A stretch of 19,351 nucleotides of DNA, taken from positions 1 through 19,351 of the forward strand of contig JBFYKH010000030.1 of assembly GCA_041306075.1 (NCBI GenBank), in the 5' to 3' direction. This document shows positions 5,483-12,352 of the stretch, piece after piece. The first letter of the stretch is position 1, and every line of letters starts with the position of its first letter. The notes below the pieces were generated by a model that saw only the letters and a program-made list of their open reading frames with translations, was not told where the DNA came from and did not search any database. A program made the position numbers and the translations under genes. This stretch comes from JAHIYG01 sp041306075 (lineage in GTDB: Archaea; Altiarchaeota; Altiarchaeia; IMC4; SCGC-AAA252-I15).

Positions 5483-7609
5483 ATGAGGCTCGGTGACGGC
5501 CTGCTGGCCTGCGCGGCCGTGTTCCTGGCGGCGTTGGCCGCTTACATTCTGACTTTATGCCCTACGGTCTATGCTGGCGACAGCGGGGACTTCATAACCG
5601 CGTCGTACACCATGGGCGTAGCCCACCCCACTGGCTACCCCCTGTACATGCTCCTCGGAAAAGCCTTCTCCCTGATTGCGTACGGCAACGTCGCGTACAG
5701 GTATAACGTTTTGGGGGCGCTCTTCGCTGCAGGTGCAGCCGTCTTCGCGTGCATGATTGCGAGGCTCCTTGTGAAGTCGTGGCCTGCCTCTGCCGCAGCC
5801 GGACTCCTCGTCGCGTTCTCGCAGGCTTATTGGGACCAGGCCACGGTCGCCGAGGTCTACGGCCTCAACGGGCTCTTCGCCGCGGCCTTGACGTGGCTTG
5901 CGCTAAGGTGGAGGAGTGGGAGGGACGAAAGGACGCTCCTCTATTTCGCGGCAGCCTATGGCCTGGCGTTGACGAACCATCTGACGATGCTCCTCTACGC
6001 CCCAGCCTACCTGTACCTGCTGTCGTCGGGCATGAAATCCAGGCCAAAGGGGGTGGGGTGGGGGCGCGTCGCCATGTATTTTTCTCTTCCGCTACTCCTC
6101 TACCTGTACGTGCCCCTGCGGGCGTGGGCCAACCCCCCTTATGTCTGGGGCGACCCCGGCACATTGGAGGGCTTCCTCAGGCACGTCACGGGCTCGGTCC
6201 ACAGGCAGACGGTGGTGCTCACCCTCACGGCGTCCGGATACGCGGATAGGTTCCTCGACATATTGCGGTACCTCCTGGGCCAGTACTCCGTCGCCGGCGC
6301 GTTCGCGGCATACGGCCTGTACGCGCACGGCGGGAGAAACCGTGTCTTCCTCAACTTCACCGCCGTCATGGCGGCGGCAGACCTCGTCTACACCATGTTC
6401 CTGAATGACGTGTCGCTTGAGGTGACGACATTCTTCATGCCGAGCATAATGGTGTTCGCGGTGTGGAGCTCCTACGGGTTCGCGGACGCTGTCAGGCTGC
6501 TGAGGAGGAATGGGGCTGGCGGGCTGGCGGCCGTCGCACTCGTGGCCGTGGTGTGCGGCAGCGCACTGGCCGCGAATTATGGCCTGAGCGACAAGTCCGG
6601 GAACCTCCTCGCATACGATTATGCGGCGAACGTCCTGAGGACGGTGGACGAGGGCGGGGTCGTGTTCGCCGAAGGGGACAACACCGTGATGCCGCTGATG
6701 TACCTTCTCTTCGTCGAGAAGGCGAGGGGGGACGTGAGCGTCTACGACCGCCAGGGAATAATCAGCCACGACCTTTATGGGCGGGATTATTTCTGGCTGC
6801 CGGAGGGCCTGCACGACAAGAGGAGATACGACGTCGAATACGACATGGTCAAGGGCGGCAGGCCGGTCTACTACACGTTCAAGCCGGACGTGGAGTACCC
6901 GGGCTACTGGTTCCAGCAGACCGGACTCCTCTACCGGGTCGTGCCTGAGAACGAGACCATTCCGGAACGCGACTGGTGGGGGCTCTATGACACGAGGCAG
7001 GTCTGGAACTCGACGATACGGATGGACTACATGTCACGGAACATAAGGGTGACGTATTATGTTAGGATGGCGGAGTGGCAGAGGAGCCGGAACCCGGAGG
7101 TGGCCTTGAGGCTCTACTCGGACGCGGCTGCCATAGTTCCGGACAACATGAACCTCAGGTACGACGCAGGCACGCTGCTGCTTTCGATTGGGAACTTCAC
7201 CGGGGCGGCGATGATGTTCGGTGAGGCCGTGAGGATAAGCCCGGACAGCGCGAAGGCACATAACAACCTGGGCTACGCCCTCTCCATGTCAGGCGACGAT
7301 GATGGGGGCCTGAGGGAGTATGAGGTGGCATTGGCGCTCGACCGCTCGTATCTGATGGCGAAGGCCAACCTCGCTGGGGCGCTTATGAAGAAGGGCAGGC
7401 TCCAGGATGCGGCGAGACATTACGCGGACATACTCAAGTCCGACCCTGGGTATGCGAACGCGTACTTCAATCTCGGGCTCATATACTACAGGTCCGGTAT
7501 GGCCGAGCGGGCCGCCGGCCTGTGGGAGAGGTACCTTGAGCTTGAGCCCGGGGACGGGCAGGTCAGGAGGCTCTACGAATCCGTGGCGAATGAAAGCGCG
7601 GGGGGTTGA
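5483..7609 (+). CDS. GT-C membrane glycosyltransferase (DUF2723/TMEM260-like) with TPR tail
   Basis: 708 residues. The N-terminal half matches the DUF2723/TMEM260 style of GT-C enzymes: a first membrane helix, then an extracytoplasmic loop with the acidic motif AGDSGDFI (D33, D36) followed by GVAHPTGYPLYMLLGK, and about ten membrane segments to residue ~370. A soluble region follows (about 380-520) with VFAEGDNTVMPLMYLL. From about 520 to the end are roughly five TPR units, for example AKAHNNLGYALSMSGDDDGG and ANAYFNLGLIYYRSGMAERA. TMEM260 is a known protein O-mannosyltransferase, so transfer of a sugar from a lipid-linked donor to surface proteins is likely; the acceptor is unknown. The tail would lie outside the cell if helix count and topology follow the family. 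The Thr/Ser-rich secreted protein encoded just downstream would be an attractive glycosylation target, but that is speculation. Confidence 0.85.
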   Translation: MRLGDGLLACAAVFLAALAAYILTLCPTVYAGDSGDFITASYTMGVAHPTGYPLYMLLGKAFSLIAYGNVAYRYNVLGALFAAGAAVFACMIARLLVKSWPASAAAGLLVAFSQAYWDQATVAEVYGLNGLFAAALTWLALRWRSGRDERTLLYFAAAYGLALTNHLTMLLYAPAYLYLLSSGMKSRPKGVGWGRVAMYFSLPLLLYLYVPLRAWANPPYVWGDPGTLEGFLRHVTGSVHRQTVVLTLTASGYADRFLDILRYLLGQYSVAGAFAAYGLYAHGGRNRVFLNFTAVMAAADLVYTMFLNDVSLEVTTFFMPSIMVFAVWSSYGFADAVRLLRRNGAGGLAAVALVAVVCGSALAANYGLSDKSGNLLAYDYAANVLRTVDEGGVVFAEGDNTVMPLMYLLFVEKARGDVSVYDRQGIISHDLYGRDYFWLPEGLHDKRRYDVEYDMVKGGRPVYYTFKPDVEYPGYWFQQTGLLYRVVPENETIPERDWWGLYDTRQVWNSTIRMDYMSRNIRVTYYVRMAEWQRSRNPEVALRLYSDAAAIVPDNMNLRYDAGTLLLSIGNFTGAAMMFGEAVRISPDSAKAHNNLGYALSMSGDDDGGLREYEVALALDRSYLMAKANLAGALMKKGRLQDAARHYADILKSDPGYANAYFNLGLIYYRSGMAERAAGLWERYLELEPGDGQVRRLYESVANESAGG

Positions 7610-7617
7610 GCGGATGC

Positions 7618-8535
7618 TCACGTTGGTATTGTTGACGACGAGCCGCCGCCGAACGTAGTGGAAGTCGATGGTATTGTGGTCGTCGTGGTAGTGGTACAGT
7701 CATTATCATAGTTGAATGTTCCAGGCCCACCGTAATAGTCGCAGCTGTGATAGTCTAGCGACAGGCACGGGTCCTGGTTTATGTTGACTAAGCCCCCGGT
7801 TATGCAGACGGATGGAAGAGTTGCCGAGACCGTGCAGACGCTGCTTAGGCAAGTGTTTACGCAGTCGCAGCAGTCGCCCGTTGAGGCGGACGGTGTCGTC
7901 CCCCCGTTGGCTTGGATCTTCTCGCACATGCACGAGTCGTATGTGTTGCTCAACGCCGTGTAGTATAGGTCATTGCACATGTCGCTGCAGTCGCTCTCAC
8001 CCCACATCCCATACTCCCCGCAGAAGTAGTTAATAGCGGACACATAGCACTCACCCTGGACGTTGTTGGCCGCCTCCTCGTTGCACTTGGCATTCACCTC
8101 GTTTAAGGGGTCGACGTGGCAGGCATGCTCGAGTTCGTGTTTAACGTAGCAGCATCTGTTGACATCTGCTGAATTGGCCATCGTGGCAGTATTGTCGCAC
8201 ACGATAGACTGTGAAAGCACGGATAATTCGTATGTCACGCCGTTGACTAGGTTTAATGAAACGCACACCCTCTCAGGAACCCTGAGAATGCAGTCGGGAA
8301 ATACCATTTCAGTATTATCCCCCGTAGTGCACTCTACGGTTACCTCTGGGCACGTGCATTCATCGGGTGGGATTGTGGAGGATGTCACCGTCGACGTCGA
8401 AGCCGCCGTGGTCGATGTTGATGTCGTGGTCGTGATTGTCATTGCCGAAACCGACAATATAATCGAAAGGGTTATTGAAGCCACAACAATAATGCCTAAG
8501 CCTGTGGTGGTTGCATTTTTTTCCATAGATGACAT
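7618..8535 (-). CDS. Secreted Cys-rich protein with HELEH zincin-like motif
   Basis: 305 residues. A membrane/signal segment is at about 12-32, then a Thr/Ser-rich stretch (34-56), a Cys-rich domain with about 25 Cys (60-280), and a Thr/Ser/Gly-rich tail. The domain holds KHELEHACH (HExxH at 133-137) followed by CNEEAANNVQGEC (151-163). That spacing and pattern resemble the M76/Atp23 layout, HELxHA...C-x-E-x-x-A-x-N-[L/V]-x-G-[D/E]-C. A secreted, disulfide-rich zinc protease is therefore possible. Against this, the Glu at HEL-E-H is unusual in an active zincin. Thr-rich ends suggest O-glycosylated stalks. ATG 8535 lies 27 bp from the shared TATA box. It is convergent with the glycosyltransferase gene (8 nt apart). 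Base composition is lower in GC than the neighbours, which may mark transfer or simply the Thr/Asn-rich content. Confidence 0.8.
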   Translation of the reverse strand: MSSMEKNATTTGLGIIVVASITLSIILSVSAMTITTTTSTSTTAASTSTVTSSTIPPDECTCPEVTVECTTGDNTEMVFPDCILRVPERVCVSLNLVNGVTYELSVLSQSIVCDNTATMANSADVNRCCYVKHELEHACHVDPLNEVNAKCNEEAANNVQGECYVSAINYFCGEYGMWGESDCSDMCNDLYYTALSNTYDSCMCEKIQANGGTTPSASTGDCCDCVNTCLSSVCTVSATLPSVCITGGLVNINQDPCLSLDYHSCDYYGGPGTFNYDNDCTTTTTTTIPSTSTTFGGGSSSTIPT

Positions 8536-8557
8536 GAAAGGATTTTTATTTGTAGAG

Positions 8558-8566
8558 TATAAATAG
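8558..8566. promoter_or_regulatory. Shared, near-symmetric TATA box for two divergent genes
   Basis: GAGTATAAATAG has its A/T core centred at about 8562, exactly 27 bp from the minus-strand ATG at 8535 and 27 bp from the plus-strand TTG at 8589. The core reads as a usable TATA box on both strands, so one element may drive both leaderless transcripts. A second A/T block at 8543-8550 lies within the same gap. Confidence 0.5.
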
Positions 8567-8588
8567 CCTGTAGTCGAAGGGTGTACAG

Positions 8589-9743
8589 TTGATAGAGCGT
8601 AAAATCATCCAGGACATAGCAAAAGGCTACAGCAGGGGGGCCGTCAAAGTTGGGGTGTTGGCCAGTCACAGCGCACTGGACGTCTCCGAGGGCGCGGTCT
8701 CCGAAGGCTTCAGGACCGTCCTCTACTGCCAGCGCGGCAGGGAGAAGACCTACGCGGCCTACAACAAGGCCAGGAGGCAGGGAGGAAGGGTAATCCGCGG
8801 CTGCGTCGACGAGGCGAGGGTCTACGAGAAGTTCAAGGACATCCTGGAGGAGAAGGAGCAGGAGCTGATGCGCCAGGACGGCGTCCTCTTCGTCCCGAAC
8901 CGGTCGTTCACCTCCTACCTGAGCATCGACTCGGTTGAGAACGAGTTCAAGGTGCCGATGGTCGGCTCAAGGAGCCTCCTGCGCTCCGAGGAACGCAGCG
9001 AAAAGAAGAGCTACTACTGGCTCCTCGACAAGGCCCGCCTCCCGTACCCGGAGAGGGTGGAGGAACCGGAGGACATCGACGGGCTCGTCGTCGTGAAGCT
9101 GCACCACGCGAAAAAGAAGCTCGAGCGCGGATTCTTCACCGCGGGCAGCTTCGAGGAGTACAACATCAAGGCCGGCAGCCTCATCAAGCAGGGAGTCATA
9201 ACCGCCCTGGACCTGGAGGCGGCGAGAATCGAAAGGTACATAATCGGCCCCGTCTTCAACCTCGACTTCTTCTACAACCCGCTTGAGGACGAGCACCCGA
9301 GGATAGAGCTCCTCGGCGTCGACTGGAGGTTCGAGTCGAGCCTCGACGGCCACGTCCGCCTCCCGGCCCAGCAGCAGCTGTCCCTCAACGAGAAACAGAG
9401 GCTGCCGGAGTACACCGTCTGCGGCCACAACAGCGCCACGCTCAGGGAAAGCCTACTCGAGGCCGCATACGGCCTCGCAGAGAAGTACGTGGAGGCCGCG
9501 AGGGAGCACTACAGCCCCGGCATAATAGGCGCCTTCTGCCTGCAGACGTGCGTCGACAAGGACTTGAGGTTCCACATATACGACGTCGCCCCGAGGATTG
9601 GAGGCGGCACCAACGTCCACGTCGCCGTCGGCCACCCTTATGGCAACAGCCTGTGGCATACCAACATGAGCACCGGCAGAAGGACGGCAAGGCTGATAAG
9701 GGACGCGCTGGAGCAGGAGAGGATTGGTGAGATAGTCACATAA
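8589..9743 (+). CDS. PurP-family ATP-grasp protein, divergent paralog 1
   Basis: PurP converts AICAR and formate with ATP to FAICAR in archaeal purine synthesis. This 384-residue protein has the family N-terminus (VGVLASHSALDVSEGAVSEGF, 21-41), the core VDWRFESSLDG (244-254) and the late metal/ATP motif YDVAPRIGGGTN (331-342). Compared with paralog 2, the Gly-rich loop is replaced by VKLHHAKKKLERGFF (169-183) and FEISSRI becomes YDVAPRI, so the substrate or activity may differ. The start is TTG, 27 bp from the TATA box; no in-frame ATG lies nearby. Directly after the stop come the two-hairpin element and a second copy of the last 93 bases. The symbol is left empty because the reaction is uncertain. 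Confidence 0.85.
   Translation: MIERKIIQDIAKGYSRGAVKVGVLASHSALDVSEGAVSEGFRTVLYCQRGREKTYAAYNKARRQGGRVIRGCVDEARVYEKFKDILEEKEQELMRQDGVLFVPNRSFTSYLSIDSVENEFKVPMVGSRSLLRSEERSEKKSYYWLLDKARLPYPERVEEPEDIDGLVVVKLHHAKKKLERGFFTAGSFEEYNIKAGSLIKQGVITALDLEAARIERYIIGPVFNLDFFYNPLEDEHPRIELLGVDWRFESSLDGHVRLPAQQQLSLNEKQRLPEYTVCGHNSATLRESLLEAAYGLAEKYVEAAREHYSPGIIGAFCLQTCVDKDLRFHIYDVAPRIGGGTNVHVAVGHPYGNSLWHTNMSTGRRTARLIRDALEQERIGEIVT
9651..9743 (+). repeat. Tail repeat, copy A (inside purP paralog 1)
   Basis: The last 93 coding bases of the gene, matched by copy B at 9807-9899 with 82 of 93 identical by eye. An unbroken identical core covers 9660-9709; most differences lie in the last 34 bases. Confidence 0.9.
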
Positions 9744-9757
9744 TCTTCTTACGTGCA

Positions 9758-9809
9758 GGGAGACTGAAGCGAAGCGGAAGTCTCCCCTTCGCCAGCCTTA
9801 ATAAGGCTG
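9758..9809. repeat. Two-hairpin element after purP paralog 1
   Basis: Hairpin 1: GGGAGACT (9758-9765) with AGTCTCCC (9779-9786), 13-nt loop. Hairpin 2: CAGCCTT (9793-9799) with AAGGCTG (9803-9809), triloop AAT. The linker CTTCGC (9787-9792) can pair with GCGAAG in the loop (9769-9774), competing with hairpin 1. GTGCA precedes hairpin 1. The right half (9788-9809) matches the element after purP paralog 2 at 21 of 22 positions. The last bases of hairpin 2 (CTG) are also the first bases of tail copy B. Confidence 0.85.
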
Positions 9810-9899
9810 TGGCACACCAACATGAGCACCGGCAGAAGGACGGCAAGGCTGATAAGGGACGCGCTCGAAGAGGAGCGAGTAGCTGAGATAGTCACCTAG
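9807..9899 (+). pseudogene. Second coding tail of purP paralog 1 (copy B)
   Basis: An orphan in-frame copy of the last 30 codons plus stop, the same length as copy A with no indel. It would encode the same residues up to RDAL, then LEEERVAEIVT in place of LEQERIGEIVT. Several differences are synonymous (CTG/CTC, GAG/GAA, ACA/ACC, AGG/CGA, TAA/TAG) and the rest conservative, so this tail was under coding selection somewhere else before arriving here. It has no start codon context of its own. Confidence 0.8.
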
Positions 9900-9906
9900 G
9901 CGGCAC

Positions 9907-9914
9907 ATATTAAA
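9907..9914 (+). promoter_or_regulatory. TATA box of the kinase-fold-like gene
   Basis: ATATTAAA is centred 27-28 bp before ATG 9938 (leaderless). It follows the stop of the orphan tail copy by 7 nt. Confidence 0.55.
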
Positions 9915-9937
9915 CCGAGTAATGCCCTTATCCTATC

Positions 9938-11077
9938 ATGGAAAAGGTCGCCGAGAACCCGGGTGACGGCGGACTGTCGGAGGTCGTCGGCCTCGGCTTC
10001 TTCCGGGCGAAGGGGGGGCGGGTCGAGAAGGCCGATTCGGACGACACCTACTCCAAGGTCAGGGTCTACCGCGCCGAACGCCCCCTGGGCGAAGTCTATT
10101 CCTACGACGAGGGCTTCATGAGGCTAGGCTTCACGCTGCCGCACAGCGTCTTCGACCTGGTAGGCGAAGACGGCGTCGCCCTAGTCTCAAGGCTCAGCAG
10201 CCGGCGGAAGGCCGAAGCGACAGATGGGATTGTCATATCCACGAGGGGGAGGGTGGACGTCGCATATACTCCGGACCCGCAGTCCTTCAGGAACCATGTG
10301 ATGAGCTGGCGCGAAAAGGGCGGCGCCGTCAGGTCGGCTGACATCAAGATTCCGGGCGAGGACTTCGCGCACGGTGTCATAGAGGTGAGCGACTTCGTTT
10401 CCGCGGTGGACATCTACCACGGATTCGTCAGCCGGGGGATGGAGCCTCCGATGGCCTGCCCCATGATGCTCGCCGGCATAGACGGCGAATTCCCGATAAG
10501 GAAGTACGGCGGCAGGGACAAGTCCTCGGGGAATGGCTTCCCCACCAACATGCTGTTCAGGGAGCACATAGGTGGCTTGAGGCTGTCCGTCGGCGGCCGA
10601 AGCCCGGCCGGAAGGGAGGACCTCGTCCCGGAGGGGAAGATTGTGGGGATTGCCGACGCCGCGGGCGTCGAACCCGGAGCCATAGTGGTCGACGCCGTGA
10701 GGACCCTGTTCTCCGTCTCCTCGATGGCGCATCGGAGCGGATACCTGCTGTCTGACGACCAGCACTGGGGGAACTACTCGGTCTGCCCGGACGGGAGGGT
10801 CAGGTTCGTCGCCGACACCGGAAGCGCCATGGACCTGCCAGGCGGCGTGATAAACGACGGGTGCGTGATGGAAGAGAAGAAGATTGCGCACATGGCGTTG
10901 GGTGTCATGTTAGGCTACGGGGGACTCCTCGGTGAGCCGGCGGAGGAGAAAGGGTTGCTGGAGGAGTATGGCTTCAACCCTGAAGGCATGAGGCGGGCGC
11001 TGAGGTGGGCGGCCGCGAACATGCGCAACGCGGACGAGGATAACAGGAGGAAGGCTTTGAGGATTCTAGGCGCCTGA
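9938..11077 (+). CDS. Unknown protein with kinase-like catalytic pattern
   Basis: 379 residues; family not recognised. Residues 269-298 contain LLSDDQHWGNYSV followed by VADTGSA. This is the D-x-H-x-x-N ... D-x-G arrangement of aminoglycoside-phosphotransferase-like and other atypical kinases (D274, H276, N279, D293, G295). An upstream P-loop or VAIK-type Lys is not obvious, so the nucleotide-binding lobe is unproven. Much of the N-terminal half is charged and beta-rich. It lies between the two purP paralogs, each with hairpin elements, so it may have moved in or may serve the same pathway. Start by TATA spacing. Small-molecule phosphotransferase is a guess. Confidence 0.75.
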   Translation: MEKVAENPGDGGLSEVVGLGFFRAKGGRVEKADSDDTYSKVRVYRAERPLGEVYSYDEGFMRLGFTLPHSVFDLVGEDGVALVSRLSSRRKAEATDGIVISTRGRVDVAYTPDPQSFRNHVMSWREKGGAVRSADIKIPGEDFAHGVIEVSDFVSAVDIYHGFVSRGMEPPMACPMMLAGIDGEFPIRKYGGRDKSSGNGFPTNMLFREHIGGLRLSVGGRSPAGREDLVPEGKIVGIADAAGVEPGAIVVDAVRTLFSVSSMAHRSGYLLSDDQHWGNYSVCPDGRVRFVADTGSAMDLPGGVINDGCVMEEKKIAHMALGVMLGYGGLLGEPAEEKGLLEEYGFNPEGMRRALRWAAANMRNADEDNRRKALRILGA

Positions 11078-11082
11078 GAGCA

Positions 11083-11090
11083 TTTTTAAA
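11083..11090 (+). promoter_or_regulatory. TATA box of purP paralog 2
   Basis: TTTTTAAA is centred 26-27 bp before ATG 11113, favouring that ATG over the TTG two codons upstream. Confidence 0.6.
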
Positions 11091-11112
11091 CGGCTTTTTC
11101 CATAATTTGTTA

Positions 11113-12195
11113 ATGGTTGGTGAGGGCGAGATTGCGGGGGTCGTCGGCAGATACGACCCGAAGAAGGTTTCAATAGCCACGATAGGCAGCCATTCCGCGC
11201 TCAACATATTCAAGGGTGCCAGGGAGGAGGGCTTCCGCACCGTTTGCGTCTGCGCGAAGGGCCGCGACAAGCTCTACCGCCGCTTCCGGCTCGCAGACGA
11301 GTACATCATACTGGACAGCCTCCAGGACATCACCACGGACGCCGTGCAGGAGAGGCTGAGGGATCTGAACAGCGTCGTCATACCGCACGGCAGCTTCAAC
11401 GCGTACCTTGAGCAGAAGAGGCTGAGGGAGTGGGCGGTGCCGATATTCGGGAACCGGACGCTACTTGACGTGGAGACTTCCAGGGTGAGGCAGCACGAGT
11501 GGATGAGGGGCGCGGGACTGAAGGTGCCGAGGATATTCAAGAGCCCCGCCGACATCAAGGGGCTCGCGTTCGTGAAGTTCCCGGGGGCTAAGGGGGGGAA
11601 GGGATACTTCGTCGTCGACAACGAGGAGGCGTTCGAGAAGAAGATACGGCTGATGGTGAAGGGCAAGCTCATCACCCCGGAGGAGGCCAAGAACCCGTAC
11701 ATACAGGAGTACATCATAGGCGTGAACGTCTACCCCCACTACTTCCACAGCGCCCTCACCGGGGAGACCGAGTTCATGGGCGTTGACAAGAGGTACGAGT
11801 CGAGCGTCGACGGCGTCTACAGGATACCGGTCCCGGAGCAGATAGGCCAGGAGGTGAGCCCGTCGTTCACGATAGTCGGCAACTTCCCGATGGTCCTGAG
11901 GGAGAGCCTCCTGGACGAGATATTCGGGATAGGAGAGAGGATAGTAGCCGAAAGCAAGAAGATTTCGCCGCCGGGGATAATAGGGGCCTTCTGCATGGAG
12001 ACGATAATAAGGGAGAACCTGGAGATAGTGGCGTTCGAGATATCAAGCAGGATAGTCGCGGGCTGCAACGCCCTCATAGGCCAGAGCCCGTACATGTACC
12101 TGATGTACGACGAGCCCATGTACATGGGCAAGCGGATGGCCAGGGAGGTAAAGGATGCCGTGAGGCTGAAGAGGCTCGCAGACATCGTCACATAG
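11113..12195 (+). CDS. purP: FAICAR synthetase, PurP (canonical-looking)
   Basis: Makes FAICAR from AICAR, formate and ATP (the folate-independent archaeal step of purine synthesis). 360 residues, normal for the family. Motifs: IGSHSALNIFKGAREEGF (24-41), Gly-rich ATP-grasp loop VKFPGAKGGKGYF (154-166), DKRYESSVDG (225-234) and FEISSRIVAG (308-317). These are closer to standard PurP than paralog 1. Leaderless start at ATG 11113. AICAR would come from both purine and histidine synthesis. Two hairpins and a second copy of the last 72 bases follow the stop. The C-terminus KRMAREVKDAVRLKRLADIVT aligns with paralog 1's GRRTARLIRDALEQERIGEIVT, so both elements sit at the same place in the two paralogs. 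Confidence 0.9.
   Translation: MVGEGEIAGVVGRYDPKKVSIATIGSHSALNIFKGAREEGFRTVCVCAKGRDKLYRRFRLADEYIILDSLQDITTDAVQERLRDLNSVVIPHGSFNAYLEQKRLREWAVPIFGNRTLLDVETSRVRQHEWMRGAGLKVPRIFKSPADIKGLAFVKFPGAKGGKGYFVVDNEEAFEKKIRLMVKGKLITPEEAKNPYIQEYIIGVNVYPHYFHSALTGETEFMGVDKRYESSVDGVYRIPVPEQIGQEVSPSFTIVGNFPMVLRESLLDEIFGIGERIVAESKKISPPGIIGAFCMETIIRENLEIVAFEISSRIVAGCNALIGQSPYMYLMYDEPMYMGKRMAREVKDAVRLKRLADIVT
12124..12195 (+). repeat. Tail repeat, copy A (inside purP paralog 2)
   Basis: The last 72 coding bases, matched by copy B at 12270-12341 with 64 of 72 identical by eye and no indel. The longest identical run is 12134-12166. Confidence 0.9.
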
Positions 12196-12220
12196 CGGAA
12201 TAAGCTGTCATGAGTAACAG

Positions 12221-12269
12221 GTGCATTCGACGAAGTCGAATGCGCCATTCGCCAGCCTTAGTAAGGCTG
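12221..12269. repeat. Two-hairpin element after purP paralog 2
   Basis: Hairpin 1: 9 perfect bp, GCATTCGAC (12223-12231) with GTCGAATGC (12235-12243), triloop GAA, extendable to 11 bp with one G-T pair. Hairpin 2: CAGCCTT (12253-12259) with AAGGCTG (12263-12269), triloop AGT. The linker CATTCG (12246-12251) can pair with CGAATG of hairpin 1's right arm (12237-12242). The GTGCA start and the right half (12248-12269) are shared with the element at 9758-9809. Hairpin 1 differs in sequence between the two elements but keeps its position, as does the competing linker. Confidence 0.88.
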
Positions 12270-12341
12270 ATGGGCAGGAGGATGGCCAGGGAGGTAAAGG
12301 ATGCCGTGAGGCAACACAGGCTCCCGGACATCGTCACATAG
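12270..12341 (+). pseudogene. Second coding tail of purP paralog 2 (copy B)
   Basis: In-frame orphan of the last 23 codons plus TAG. It encodes MGRRMAREVKDAV then RQHRLPDIVT in place of RLKRLADIVT. It starts directly at the end of hairpin 2. Equal length and an intact frame point to a tail taken from a homologous gene, not to decayed junk. Confidence 0.8.
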
Positions 12342-12352
12342 CCCGGGGGGAT

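Noticed and set aside
4846..5496. 216-codon plus-strand frame opposite the P-loop gene
   Set aside because: Antisense shadow; the P-loop gene has a Walker A motif and a promoter, this frame has neither.
8159..8566. 135-codon plus-strand frame opposite the HELEH protein
   Set aside because: It is a shadow of the minus-strand gene; the Val/Asp-rich stretch mirrors the Thr-rich region and it has no promoter.
9758..9792. Classical H-type pseudoknot in the purP 1 insert
   Set aside because: The linker follows stem 1 with no spacer, so it could not cross the 8-bp stem; a mutually exclusive alternative hairpin fits better.
9651..12341. Diversity-generating retroelement (variable repeat, hairpin and template repeat at gene ends)
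   Set aside because: The layout is similar, but the differences between the tail copies are not confined to adenines of either copy, are mostly synonymous or conservative, and no reverse transcriptase gene is in the window.
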